From Salinimicrobium xinjiangense DSM 19287 (GTDB lineage: Bacteria; Bacteroidota; Bacteroidia; Flavobacteriales; Flavobacteriaceae), in contig NZ_AUIG01000023.1 in NCBI RefSeq assembly GCF_000423585.1, forward strand, positions 23,658 to 87,657: a DNA stretch of 64,000 nt. Reading direction: 5' to 3'. Both the position numbers and the translations under genes were made by a program. Within the stretch, counting starts at the first letter, position 1, and each line of letters opens with the position of its first letter. Below the pieces are notes generated by a model. It did not search any database and was not told the origin of the DNA. It saw only the letters and a list, made by a program, of their open reading frames with translations. Of this stretch, positions 53,673 through 61,839 are shown one piece after another.

Positions 53673-54908
53673 CTACACCTTTTTTCCGTTAATATAAACC
53701 GAATCAATATGATTTGCACCAAAAGAGTAGGGCAGGAAACCATAGGAAGGGATAGGCTCTGTGAGAATTAAATTTGCAGCCTTGCCTTTAGTGATACTGC
53801 CGTGAGTGTCAAGAATCCCCATTGCGTATGCCGCATTGATGGTGGCGGCGTTTATAGCTTCCTCGGGATTCATCTTCATTTTAATGCAGGCGAGGGATAC
53901 CACGAGATTCATATTTCCGCTTGGCGTGCTGCCTGGATTATAGTCGGTCGCCAGCGCCAGGGGTAATCCGGTGTCAATGATCTTTCGCGCCGGCGTGTAG
54001 GGAATTCCAAGGAAAAGCGAGCAGGAGGGAAGTGCCACCGGCATCGTTTCGCTGTCCTCCAGTACATCGAGGTCATCTGTTTGCAGCACCTCCAGGTGAT
54101 CTACAGACAATGCACCATGTTGTACAGCAGTTTTTATTCCCCCAATCGCATTGAACTGATTCACATGTATCTTGGGGATCAAGCCCAGTTTTTTGCCGGC
54201 TTCCAGAATTCTGTCTGTGTCTTCTACCGAGAAATATCCTTTTTCACAGAAGACATCTACATATTCGGCAAGTCCTTCTTCCATGACCTGTGGCATCATT
54301 TCATTGATGAGCAGGTCTATGTAAGCCTCCTTATTCTCTTTATATTCCGGCGGAAGCGCGTGTGCTCCCAGAAAAGTAGCTTTTATTGGCAGATCAAAAT
54401 TCTTCTTCAATCTTTGGATGACCCGAAGCATTTTAAGTTCGGCTTCCGTGGTAAGGCCGTAGCCTGATTTGATCTCGATGGCCGTGGTTCCCATTTTCAT
54501 TACCTCTTTAAGCCGGCTTTCCGATTGCAGATAAAGATCATCTTCAGAAGTTTGCTGTAGTTTTTTAGCCGAATTTACTATACCTCCGCCTTTTGCAGCG
54601 ATTTCCTCATAAGTAAGGCCGTTGATGCGGTCCACGAATTCCTGTTCACGGTTTCCGGCGTAAACCAGGTGTGTGTGGGAGTCGATCCAACCGGGTAACA
54701 ACATTTTTCCGGAGGCGTCTATTTCCGTAGCATCTTCAAAAAAGGGAATTTCTGACATCCTTCCGAAGTCGGCTATTTTTCCGTCTTCTACCAGCAGCCA
54801 GGCGTCGTTCAACACCGGAAGTTCCTTCATTTCACTGCCTTTTAAAGGCTTAAGTGTTTCCTCTCTAACCTGTACAAGCTGTTTAAGGTTCGTAAATAAA
54901 GTTTTCAT
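53673..54908 (-). CDS. hutI: Imidazolonepropionase
   Basis: A 411-residue amidohydrolase. Metal ligands in WIDSHTHLVYAGNRE; substrate residues in GLTYEEIAAKGGGIVNS; then LGAHALPPEYK, IHVNQFNAIGG, VDHLEVL and ATDYNPGSTPSGN. It opens the imidazolone ring to N-formimino-glutamate. The ATG at 54908 is preferred to one 45 bp upstream, which would add a hydrophobic stretch not found in the family. First gene of the hutI-hutG-DUF1622-GNAT operon. Confidence 0.93.
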   Translation of the reverse strand: MKTLFTNLKQLVQVREETLKPLKGSEMKELPVLNDAWLLVEDGKIADFGRMSEIPFFEDATEIDASGKMLLPGWIDSHTHLVYAGNREQEFVDRINGLTYEEIAAKGGGIVNSAKKLQQTSEDDLYLQSESRLKEVMKMGTTAIEIKSGYGLTTEAELKMLRVIQRLKKNFDLPIKATFLGAHALPPEYKENKEAYIDLLINEMMPQVMEEGLAEYVDVFCEKGYFSVEDTDRILEAGKKLGLIPKIHVNQFNAIGGIKTAVQHGALSVDHLEVLQTDDLDVLEDSETMPVALPSCSLFLGIPYTPARKIIDTGLPLALATDYNPGSTPSGNMNLVVSLACIKMKMNPEEAINAATINAAYAMGILDTHGSITKGKAANLILTEPIPSYGFLPYSFGANHIDSVYINGKKV

Positions 54909-54960
54909 AGAGTAAATATAGAAAAGAAGTGAGAGAAACCGCAGGCTTTCCAATAATAAG

Positions 54961-54988
54961 CTGCTAAAAATGGTATTTTTGAGACCCC
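54961..54988. repeat. AAAAATGGTATTTTT inverted repeat
   Basis: TGCT-AAAAATGGTATTTTT-GAGACCCC in the gap between hutI and the divergent PLP enzyme gene, a member of the dispersed inverted repeat. It lies between two 5' ends, so here it is not a terminator. Confidence 0.45.
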
Positions 54989-55038
54989 TGTGTTTTCAGT
55001 AATTATTTTTACCTTAGAGGAGAATTTTTTATACGATC

Positions 55039-56211
55039 ATGAGCAGTAAAAAACCCGGAATAAATACCATTTGCACCCACACAGGCGAGCTAAAGGACGA
55101 GACTTTCAAAGGTGCGGTTTCACCCCTCTATATGTCAACCTCTTATGCCTTCGAGGATGTGGAGGTCAAAAGATATCCCAGATATTTTAATACTCCCAAT
55201 CAAAAAGCCCTGGCGCAAAAAATGGCCGCTTTGGAAAACGGGGAAGCTGCCCTTATTTTTGGCAGCGGAATGGCAGCTGTGAGTACTTCCCTTCTCGCTT
55301 TTCTTCATAAAGGCGATCACGTGGTGCTTCAAAAAACACTCTATGGTGGTACCAGTAATCTGGTGACCGAGGAGTTTGAGAAGTTCGGGATCGAATTTAG
55401 CTTTTCAAAAGATCTTTCTGTTCAGGCTTTTGAAGATGAGATAAAAGAGAATACAAAGGTGATCTATATTGAGACTCCTTCAAATCCCTTGCTTACTATA
55501 ACCGGTATGGATGCTGTGGCGAACCTTGCCAAAAAGCACGGACTCATAAGTATGATAGATAATACTTTTGCTTCTCCCGTGAATCAAAATCCGCTGGATT
55601 TTGGAATTGATGTGGCAATTCATTCTGCGACCAAATACATGGGCGGGCACAGTGATATCCTGGCAGGAACGGTGATCTCTTCGGGCGAGAACATTGACCG
55701 GGTCTTTCAACTGGCCAAGAACTTTGGGGGAAGCCTGAGTGATTACACGGTGTGGCTTCTGGAAAGGAGTATAAAAACAATGGGTATACGAGTGAAAGCA
55801 CAGAATGCCAATGCCCAACACCTGGCAGAATTCCTTGAAGGAAATGAGTTGGTGAAAAAAGTTTATTATCCGGGCTTGCCTTCGCATGAAGACCATGAGC
55901 TGGCGAAAAAGCAGATGAAAGGCTTTGGAGGAATGCTTTCTTTTGAGCTGAAGGATCTTGACGCCACCACTTTTATGAAATACCTGAAGTTAATAAAGCC
56001 ATCTATGAGCCTTGCCGGAGTGGAATCTACAATTCTTTCTCCCGCTAAAACCTCTCACGGACTGCTTTCTCCTGAAGAAAGGGAAGAGCAGGGGATAAGC
56101 GATCAGCTAATGAGATTTTCTGTGGGGATTGAAGAGCCCGAAGACCTCATTGCAGATATAGAGCAGGCGCTGGAAGAAACCAGGAAGGATATGCTGGATG
56201 TGAGGCTTTAG
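55039..56211 (+). CDS. Trans-sulfuration-type PLP enzyme (cystathionine/methionine gamma-lyase family)
   Basis: A 390-residue PLP enzyme of the Cys/Met metabolism family (PF01053). Seen: NTICTHTGE, SPLYMSTSYAFE, FGSGMAAVSTSLLAF, TLYGGTSNLVTEEFEKFGIE, IETPSNPLL, DNTFASPVNQNPLDFGID and the PLP lysine in HSATKYMGGHSDILAG. The family holds cystathionine gamma-synthase, beta- and gamma-lyases, methionine gamma-lyase and O-acetylhomoserine sulfhydrylase, which this sequence cannot separate by eye. A GAGGAG ribosome-binding-like site lies 16 bp before the ATG, unusual for Bacteroidota. Confidence 0.9.
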   Translation: MSSKKPGINTICTHTGELKDETFKGAVSPLYMSTSYAFEDVEVKRYPRYFNTPNQKALAQKMAALENGEAALIFGSGMAAVSTSLLAFLHKGDHVVLQKTLYGGTSNLVTEEFEKFGIEFSFSKDLSVQAFEDEIKENTKVIYIETPSNPLLTITGMDAVANLAKKHGLISMIDNTFASPVNQNPLDFGIDVAIHSATKYMGGHSDILAGTVISSGENIDRVFQLAKNFGGSLSDYTVWLLERSIKTMGIRVKAQNANAQHLAEFLEGNELVKKVYYPGLPSHEDHELAKKQMKGFGGMLSFELKDLDATTFMKYLKLIKPSMSLAGVESTILSPAKTSHGLLSPEEREEQGISDQLMRFSVGIEEPEDLIADIEQALEETRKDMLDVRL

Positions 56212-56220
56212 AAAAGATGC

Positions 56221-56391
56221 TAGAGTCTGGAGACTAGAATCTAGACTGATTGAGTGATCAGTGTTCAGTGTTCAGTGATCAGAGAATAAAAAATATCCGT
56301 GTATCCGTGGCTAAAATAGAGAGTCACAAGGCGAAAGAGTGGTCAGTGGTCAGTGATCAGAGAATAAAAAATACCTGTGTATCTGTGGCTA
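56221..56391. repeat. Heptad repeats and two-copy 32-bp repeat
   Basis: Units TAGAGTC, TGGAGAC, TAGAATC, TAGACTG (56221-56248), then GTGATCA/GTGTTCA units (56254-56281), then a 32-bp sequence starting GAGAATAAAAAATA. After 46 bp the same kind of block returns: GTGGTCA/GTGATCA units (56339-56359) and the 32-bp word again (56360-56391, 29 of 32 identical). The gap has no gene. Confidence 0.8.
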
Positions 56392-56439
56392 CTTTTAGCC
56401 GGGAAAAGGAATGAGAATAAAGATTGACAAAATAAAATA

Positions 56440-57156
56440 ATGAAATTAGACATACTTGCCATAGGTTCCCATCCCGATGATGTAGAGCTCAGTTGTGCCG
56501 CCACTCTGGCGAAAGAGATCTCCCGCGGAAAGAAGGTCGGGATCCTGGATCTTACCAGGGGAGAATTGGGAACCCGGGGAACTGCCGAAATCAGAGATCA
56601 GGAAGCGCAGGATGCTGCCCGTATCCTGGGAGTATCCATGCGTGAAAACCTGGAGTTCAGTGACGGATTTTTTGTGAATAATGTGGCTCATCAACTGGAG
56701 ATCATTAAAGTGCTGCGCAGGTATAAACCGGAAATTGTGCTCTGTAACGCCATAGAAGACCGGCATATAGATCACGCTAAAGGAGCACAGCTCGCAAACG
56801 ATGCTTGTTTTTTAAGCGGCCTGAGAAAGATCGAGACCATTTACAATGGAAATTCGCAAAAGGCCTGGCGGCCAAAACAGGTCTTTCATTATATTCAGTG
56901 GAAAAATCTGAAACCAGATGTGGTAGTGGATGTCAGCGGATTTATGGAAAAGAAAATGGAAGCGGTAAAAGCCTACAGATCTCAATTTTTTGATGAGAAC
57001 AGTGAGGAGCCGGAAACGCCAATTTCAAGCAGCAATTTTTTCGACAGTATTAGCTACAGGGCCAGAGATCTAGGCAGATTAATTGATGTGGAATATGCTG
57101 AAGGATTCAACACCAGCCGTTACGTGGCGGTGGATTCATTGTTTGATCTGAAGTAA
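56440..57156 (+). CDS. bshB1: Bacillithiol biosynthesis deacetylase BshB1
   Basis: A 238-residue PIG-L/LmbE-type zinc deacetylase. Zinc motif AIGSHPDDVELSC (H11, D13-D14) and the distant EDRHIDHAKG histidine, plus RGELGTRGTAEIRDQEA, which is characteristic of BshB1 rather than MshB. It removes acetyl from GlcNAc-malate to give GlcN-malate, a bacillithiol precursor. A full-length enzyme. It forms a logical pair with ytxJ 53 kb away; bshA and bshC are not in the window. Confidence 0.93.
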   Translation: MKLDILAIGSHPDDVELSCAATLAKEISRGKKVGILDLTRGELGTRGTAEIRDQEAQDAARILGVSMRENLEFSDGFFVNNVAHQLEIIKVLRRYKPEIVLCNAIEDRHIDHAKGAQLANDACFLSGLRKIETIYNGNSQKAWRPKQVFHYIQWKNLKPDVVVDVSGFMEKKMEAVKAYRSQFFDENSEEPETPISSSNFFDSISYRARDLGRLIDVEYAEGFNTSRYVAVDSLFDLK

Positions 57157-57175
57157 AAAAAGAGAATTTTTTCTT

Positions 57176-57205
57176 TTGTAAAAGAAAGGATTTATGCTAC
57201 ATTTG
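57176..57205 (+). promoter_or_regulatory. tRNA-His promoter (TTG-N19-TACATTTG)
   Basis: TTG at 57176-57178, 19 bp, then TACATTTG at 57198-57205: the same spacing as for the SRP RNA. Predicted start about 57210, 10 nt before the mature tRNA. Confidence 0.75.
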
Positions 57206-57220
57206 CCTCCGATTAAAATG

Positions 57221-57294
57221 GTGGTTGTAGCTCAGCTGGTTAGAGCGCCTGATTGTGGTTCAGGAGGTCGCCGGTTCGAACCCGGTCTTCCACC
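57221..57294 (+). tRNA. tRNA-His (anticodon GTG)
   Basis: A 74-nt cloverleaf: D arm GCTC/GAGC, anticodon arm CCTGA-TTGTGGT-TCAGG with anticodon GTG, variable loop AGGTC, T arm GCCGG-TTCGAAC-CCGGT. The base before it (57220) is G, which provides the G-1 that pairs with discriminator C73, the histidine identity element. CCA is not encoded. The acceptor stem GTGGTTG/CTTCCAC has two adjacent T-T mismatches (5-68, 6-67). A hairpin terminator follows at 57305-57334. Confidence 0.93.
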
Positions 57295-57300
57295 CGTTTT

Positions 57301-57334
57301 AAAGGCTCCTTTGGAAACAAAGGAGCTTTTTTTT
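57301..57334 (+). terminator. tRNA-His terminator
   Basis: GCTCCTTT / AAAGGAGC stem with a 6-nt loop followed by eight T, 10 bp after the tRNA. Confidence 0.85.
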
Positions 57335-57358
57335 GCAAAAAAATTAATCTTGAACAGA

Positions 57359-57733
57359 GTGGAAGACCGGGTGAGAAGCCTGTCCTGAGCGCAGCCGACC
57401 TTTTTCTCCGCTGCTCAAAGTCTCATGACTTTGAGCTTTATACAGTCCGTTTCAAAGTCGAATGCTCAACAACGTCTCCTGACGTTGAAACTACTTTTGA
57501 TAAGAAGTAATAGCCTTATTTAAAATACTGTAACAAGAAGTCCAGGGACTTCAAGAGCTTTTTACTTTTGTCAGAATTTAATAGGCGCGAGGGGCAGACC
57601 TCACGCAATGTCGCAGACTTCACGCAGCTTCGGAGTGAGATTAACCCTGTCAGCGGTTACAAACCCTGACAGCGGTTGTGGAAACTAAAAACCTCACAGG
57701 TCTCAAAGACGTGTGAGGTTTGTTTTTATCGTA
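57359..57733. repeat. Cluster of small palindromes and direct repeats after tRNA-His
   Basis: Covers a 449-bp gap without a gene. 57359-57372 is a 14-bp exact reverse complement of tRNA-His 57280-57293. Then CTGTCCTGAGCGCAGCCGA (a word resembling common bacterial intergenic repeats), a perfect stem GCTCAAAGTC / GACTTTGAGC with loop TCAT, CAACGTC / GACGTTG, GAAGTCC / GGACTTC, two near-identical direct copies of AACCCTGWCAGCGGTT, and a final hairpin AACCTCACA / GTGTGAGGTT followed by TGTTTTT, which may end transcripts from the left. Confidence 0.75.
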
Positions 57734-57743
57734 ACGACAGGAA

Positions 57744-58772
57744 TTACTCCGCCGCCTCTGTCAAGGTTGGTTTGTCAACAAAAGGTCTTGTTTCCCGGTT
57801 AGCAATTTCCCAGGCAGTAAGAAAAATAAGTTTTGCTCTCTTCTCAAGCAGGTCATATTCTATCTTATCTGGTGTATCTGTTGGCCTGTGATAATCTTCG
57901 TGTACTCCATTAAAGTAGAAGATGATTGGTATATCATGCTTGGCAAAGTGATAGTGATCACTTCTGTAGTAAAATCTGTTTGGATCGTTTTCTTCATTAA
58001 AAGTGTAATCCAGGTTGAGGTTCATGTATTTCTTATTTACTTCCTCACTTATCTCATGAAGTTCGGTACTTAACCTGTCACTTCCAATCAGGTATACGTA
58101 ATCTCCGGCACTTTCCATTCCTTCTCCAATTCTTCCAATCATGTCAATATTCAGGTTGGCAACTGTGTTTGCAAGTGGGAAAACAGGATTTTCAGAATAA
58201 AACTTTGAACCTACGAGGCCTTTTTCTTCACCGGTGACATTCAGGAACAGAATGGATCTTTTGGGAGTATATCCATCAGCCTGAGCTTTCTTAAAAGCTT
58301 CAGCTATTTCCAGAATGGCTACCGTTCCCGAACCGTCATCATCTGCACCATTAAAGATATTTCCTTCGGCATCCACACCCACGTGATCATAATGAGAGGA
58401 AATAACAAGTACTTCCTCAGGATTACTGCTGCCTTTAATGTATGCCAGCACGTTTTCAGTGTCCTTGATCTCTCCACGGGTGAAATAGGAGCCGGGAATT
58501 TCCTGGTAATAGTCATCTTCCCCAAATGGAGAAGCAATATCCAGTTTTTTGTATTCGGTTTTTAAATACTCTGCAGCCATTTTTTGTCCGGGTTCTCCTG
58601 TATCCCTTCCCTGAAATTCATCGCTTGCAAAGGTGTAAAGATGTTCCTTAAGTTCTCCCGCTGTTATGGTGTTGGCATATTCCATAGGATTTGCATCGCC
58701 GATATCCCGCGACTGCTGTGCCTTACATCCAATAAGACTTACAGCAAGAGAAAATATTAATACTTTTTTCAT
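57744..58772 (-). CDS. M28 family zinc peptidase, lipoprotein
   Basis: A 342-residue lipoprotein (lipobox LIGC, Cys16). Zinc ligands are all present: SSHYDHVG (H127, with D129), GADDDGSG (D144-D146), TGEEKGLVGS (E182-E183), NIDMIGR and the final VHEDYHRPTDTPDKI. It should be an aminopeptidase in the envelope. With the two M1 enzymes it adds to the peptide-degrading set of this window. Its 3' flank is the palindrome cluster after tRNA-His. Confidence 0.92.
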   Translation of the reverse strand: MKKVLIFSLAVSLIGCKAQQSRDIGDANPMEYANTITAGELKEHLYTFASDEFQGRDTGEPGQKMAAEYLKTEYKKLDIASPFGEDDYYQEIPGSYFTRGEIKDTENVLAYIKGSSNPEEVLVISSHYDHVGVDAEGNIFNGADDDGSGTVAILEIAEAFKKAQADGYTPKRSILFLNVTGEEKGLVGSKFYSENPVFPLANTVANLNIDMIGRIGEGMESAGDYVYLIGSDRLSTELHEISEEVNKKYMNLNLDYTFNEENDPNRFYYRSDHYHFAKHDIPIIFYFNGVHEDYHRPTDTPDKIEYDLLEKRAKLIFLTAWEIANRETRPFVDKPTLTEAAE

Positions 58773-58941
58773 TTTTGTTTTATAGTTTAAGATAAGGCAG
58801 CCAAGATAATAGATTTTGAGAAACTTCGGAATTATCCTTTGAAAACCTTACTTCAGGTAATAAAAATTAGCTTCAACAATTCAGAAATAAGAGGATTTTG
58901 TCGTATTTTTAAAGGAACAGGATTGACTAAATCTTCGCCTT

Positions 58942-59370
58942 ATGAAAACAGATATCCCCATTTCAGAAATAATGACAAAGAACATTCTGCGGCTTTCTTT
59001 AAAGGACGATCTTTCTACTGCTGAGTCACTGATGAAGAAAAACCATATAAGGCATTTACCGGTGGTAGAAAATGAGCGTATTGTAGGTATGGTGAGTCTC
59101 AACGATCTGTTAAGGATCTCTTTTGCAGATGCAGTGGATGCCCAGGGAGAGGAAGTAGAGACTTCTGTTTATGATATGTTCACCATAGAACAGGTAATGA
59201 CTAAAAAAGTGGAATGGATTTCTTCAAAAACCACGGTGGCCGAAGCTTCCCGTCTCTTCCTGGAATATGAATTTCACGCCCTTCCTGTGGTGGATGACGA
59301 CTGTCTCACGGGTATTGTTACCACATCTGATGTCATAAGGTATTATCTTGAAGAACATCATAACAGGTAG
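58942..59370 (+). CDS. Two-CBS-domain protein
   Basis: A 142-residue protein consisting of two CBS domains. First: ISEIMTKNILRLSLKDDLSTAESLMKKNHIRHLPVVENERIVGMVSLNDLLR; second: IEQVMTKKVEWISSKTTVAEASRLFLEYEFHALPVVDDDCLTGIVTTSDVIRYYL. CBS pairs bind adenosine nucleotides and act as energy sensors or allosteric domains. No output domain is fused. An imperfect stem (AAGTGAGAAG / CTTCTCACTT, 59375-59413) follows as a possible terminator. No operon partner. Confidence 0.9.
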   Translation: MKTDIPISEIMTKNILRLSLKDDLSTAESLMKKNHIRHLPVVENERIVGMVSLNDLLRISFADAVDAQGEEVETSVYDMFTIEQVMTKKVEWISSKTTVAEASRLFLEYEFHALPVVDDDCLTGIVTTSDVIRYYLEEHHNR

Positions 59371-59636
59371 AAAAAAGTGAGAAGAGTACTGTAGGGGGAT
59401 ACACTTCTCACTTATGTGCCTTTTTCAGGCTAATGCTTTGCTTCCCAATTTAAATTTTTTTATCCTACGAATAATAACTCTACTGTAGGGTTTAACCTGC
59501 ATTTAACAGAAGCTGTAGGAAGTTTCTTGATAGTACAATTCTTCCTGTCTATTGTTATGCAGGGAATTTCTTAACTTCCAAAATATTTTTTGGAATTGGT
59601 TGTGTTTTTTAAATTTCCGGACCAAAGTATTGGAAT

Positions 59637-61313
59637 TCAGGATGAAGTATCCTCTTCTCCTTTTATCTCTCCGTCAAGAGCATTTACGTGCCGGAATTTC
59701 CAGTAGATTATCGCACTGCAAAGATTATTTAGAGATGAAATTGACTGATTGATCACGTTAGTCATGGTGCTTACCGGCACTGCCGTACTGTGAGTTTTAA
59801 TATGCTCATAAAGTTCCTCGATCAATTTATTGTAGGCCTGTTCATTTTCCTGCAGCCATTTTTCGGGCTGTTCCATATTTTCCTCTGTTTCGAGTGCCTG
59901 CTGTATCTCTGCCAGCCTCTGATTAATAACCTGCCTTAGATCCTGAATGATTCGGGAGGCTATGGGATCGTTTTGCTCTCTCATGAACATAATGTTATGG
60001 GTGATATCTTTGATATCTTTGGCACTATATATAAGTGATCTCAGGCCCATCATTATTGCTGTTAATTGTTCAGCTTCCTGCGGACTCAGATTTTCCCGGT
60101 GTAGCCTGGCATAATAGGAGGTGAGTTCGTCCTCAAGACGTTTTATCCTTTCGTATTTTTTAGCAAGGTCACCGGCGCTCGCAAAGAGTTTTTTCCACCT
60201 GGATTCCAAAGGTTTATCTGCTTCCTTTCTGCCAAAATTCTCAGTTATATAATTACCGGTATAAGTATAGACCTGGAATATTTCTTTATCCAGGGCCTGG
60301 AGAGCAACATCGGCCACTTTGGGAGAGATATTCTTTATATAGAGTGTTTCTCCGGGTGGTGCAGCATGTTTGAACCGCTTGTTGAGAAATTTTCCGAAGT
60401 GATTGAGAACAGGATAGAACAGAAGAATTCCCAAAGCATTAAGAACGGTATTAAGAAGTACAAGCTCAATTAAAGGATCGTCAACTCCAAAAACAGAATA
60501 AGTAATATGTACAAGAGGTTTTATAAAAAAGAAGACCAGCATACCTGTTGTCACATTGAAGATCACGTGCGCCAGCATAAGTCGTTTGGTATCTGCATTG
60601 CCGCCAATAGAAATAAATATAAGGGTGGAGGTAGTGCCAATATTAGCACCAATAACCATCGCCACACTCTGATAAATATCAATAAGATCTGCATTAAGTG
60701 CACTTAAGATGATGACTATAACCGCAGAGCTAGACTGTATAAGGGCAGTAATTAAAATGCCCAATAGTAAAAAAATCCACAATCCGTAATCCGCGAATTG
60801 AGAGAGATCTATTTGGGCAGCGATATTTTCAATAGAAACCTTCATAAAATCCAGTCCCAGGAATAGCAGACCGAAACCCACAAGGAGTCCGCCGGTATTC
60901 CGTAGAAACGGTCTTGTATCCAGAAACAGGTAACTCAAAATACCTACTGCGAGAAATGGAAAGGAGAAATCTGCTATATCAAGTTTAAAACCAAAGGTGG
61001 CGACGATCCAGGCGGTGAAGGTAGTGCCGAGATTAGCTCCCAAAACTATACCTACAGCATTTTTAAGAGCAATAATCCCTCCACCCAAAAAAGCCAGTAC
61101 CAATAATGTTACCATTGTACTGCTTTGTAGAATTGCGGTAACTGCAGTGCCGGTGAGAATACCTTTCCAGCTTCGGTTTGTAAAGCGTTGTAGTAAGTCT
61201 TTAAAAGATTTTCCTGCGAGGGCCTTTATGCTATCCTCCAAATGACGCATTCCAAAGAGGAAGATCCCCAAACCGGCAAAAAACATCCAGAAGTCAAATC
61301 CTGTATTTTCCAT
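59637..61313 (-). CDS. Na+/phosphate cotransporter family protein (NptA/PF02690)
   Basis: A 558-residue protein: two inverted membrane repeats, each with the Na/Pi signature (TAILQSSTMVTLL and TALIQSSSAVIVII), about nine to ten helices over residues 1-340, then a cytoplasmic helical PhoU-like domain (about 360-558). It couples Na+ entry to phosphate uptake or export; the PhoU-like part probably regulates it. The first signature carries QSST, the second QSSS, as in active transporters. Transcribed alone, next to a CBS-domain gene but in the opposite direction. Confidence 0.9.
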   Translation of the reverse strand: MENTGFDFWMFFAGLGIFLFGMRHLEDSIKALAGKSFKDLLQRFTNRSWKGILTGTAVTAILQSSTMVTLLVLAFLGGGIIALKNAVGIVLGANLGTTFTAWIVATFGFKLDIADFSFPFLAVGILSYLFLDTRPFLRNTGGLLVGFGLLFLGLDFMKVSIENIAAQIDLSQFADYGLWIFLLLGILITALIQSSSAVIVIILSALNADLIDIYQSVAMVIGANIGTTSTLIFISIGGNADTKRLMLAHVIFNVTTGMLVFFFIKPLVHITYSVFGVDDPLIELVLLNTVLNALGILLFYPVLNHFGKFLNKRFKHAAPPGETLYIKNISPKVADVALQALDKEIFQVYTYTGNYITENFGRKEADKPLESRWKKLFASAGDLAKKYERIKRLEDELTSYYARLHRENLSPQEAEQLTAIMMGLRSLIYSAKDIKDITHNIMFMREQNDPIASRIIQDLRQVINQRLAEIQQALETEENMEQPEKWLQENEQAYNKLIEELYEHIKTHSTAVPVSTMTNVINQSISSLNNLCSAIIYWKFRHVNALDGEIKGEEDTSS

Positions 61314-61839
61314 TGTGGAGTAAAGCTTTATAAAGATAAATTAAAAGGATAAGATATCCTCTAATCTGAACTTCTTCTAACACTCCAACCGTGAATTAAA
61401 AAGAGGTGATCTGTTTAACCTCTACACAGAGGAATTTGCATCTTTTTCTTGTCGATGATATTTGAGTTTAAAATCAGACCTCAAGGGTTTTAAGAATCTT
61501 GAGAGATCTGGGTGTAAGAGAATTGTAGCAGGCGTGACCCTGCCCGGCGGGCAGGATTGCAGATTTCAATTTATTGTTGTCCGATTAAAAATAAATGAAT
61601 ATCAGGAGCCTGGAAAACAGTACGTTTGAAGTTGTTTCTTTCCGTATAGGGGGTGGTCTTTAGATCTTGGTGATTTTTCCATTTTAAAACAATAGATTAA
61701 TCAAGTACTACTAAGGATCAAACACCAAAAAAGTCTTGGCTCTTGATTCCAGAAGCGCAGCGATCTTGATTCTTTTCCCTTACAGCAATGATTTCAATTA
61801 GCAAGTCTTTTGACTTTTGCTCTATTTAAAGTTTCCTCT
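61314..61839. other. Gene-free gap with a short palindrome and part of a dispersed repeat
   Basis: About 525 bp without a credible coding frame. It contains the hairpin CCTGCCC-GGC-GGGCAGG (61539-61555) and, at 61732-61775, AGTCTTGG CTCTTGA, then GAAGCGCAGCGATCTTG, which matches the element after glyA (6881-6940). Apart from these words the sequence is AT-rich and unremarkable. Promoters for the Na/Pi gene to the left should lie near 61314-61380, but none was identified with confidence. Confidence 0.7.

Noticed and set aside
56275..56391. Two-repeat CRISPR-like unit
   Set aside because: Only two imperfect 32-bp copies with a single 46-bp gap, which itself contains heptads; no leader or cas genes.
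57280..57372. Attachment site of an integrated island at tRNA-His
   Set aside because: The tRNA-end copy is inverted, only 66 bp away, and no integrase, excisionase or foreign gene lies between.
57194..57388. Open frame across tRNA-His
   Set aside because: It is made of the tRNA sequence and its terminator.
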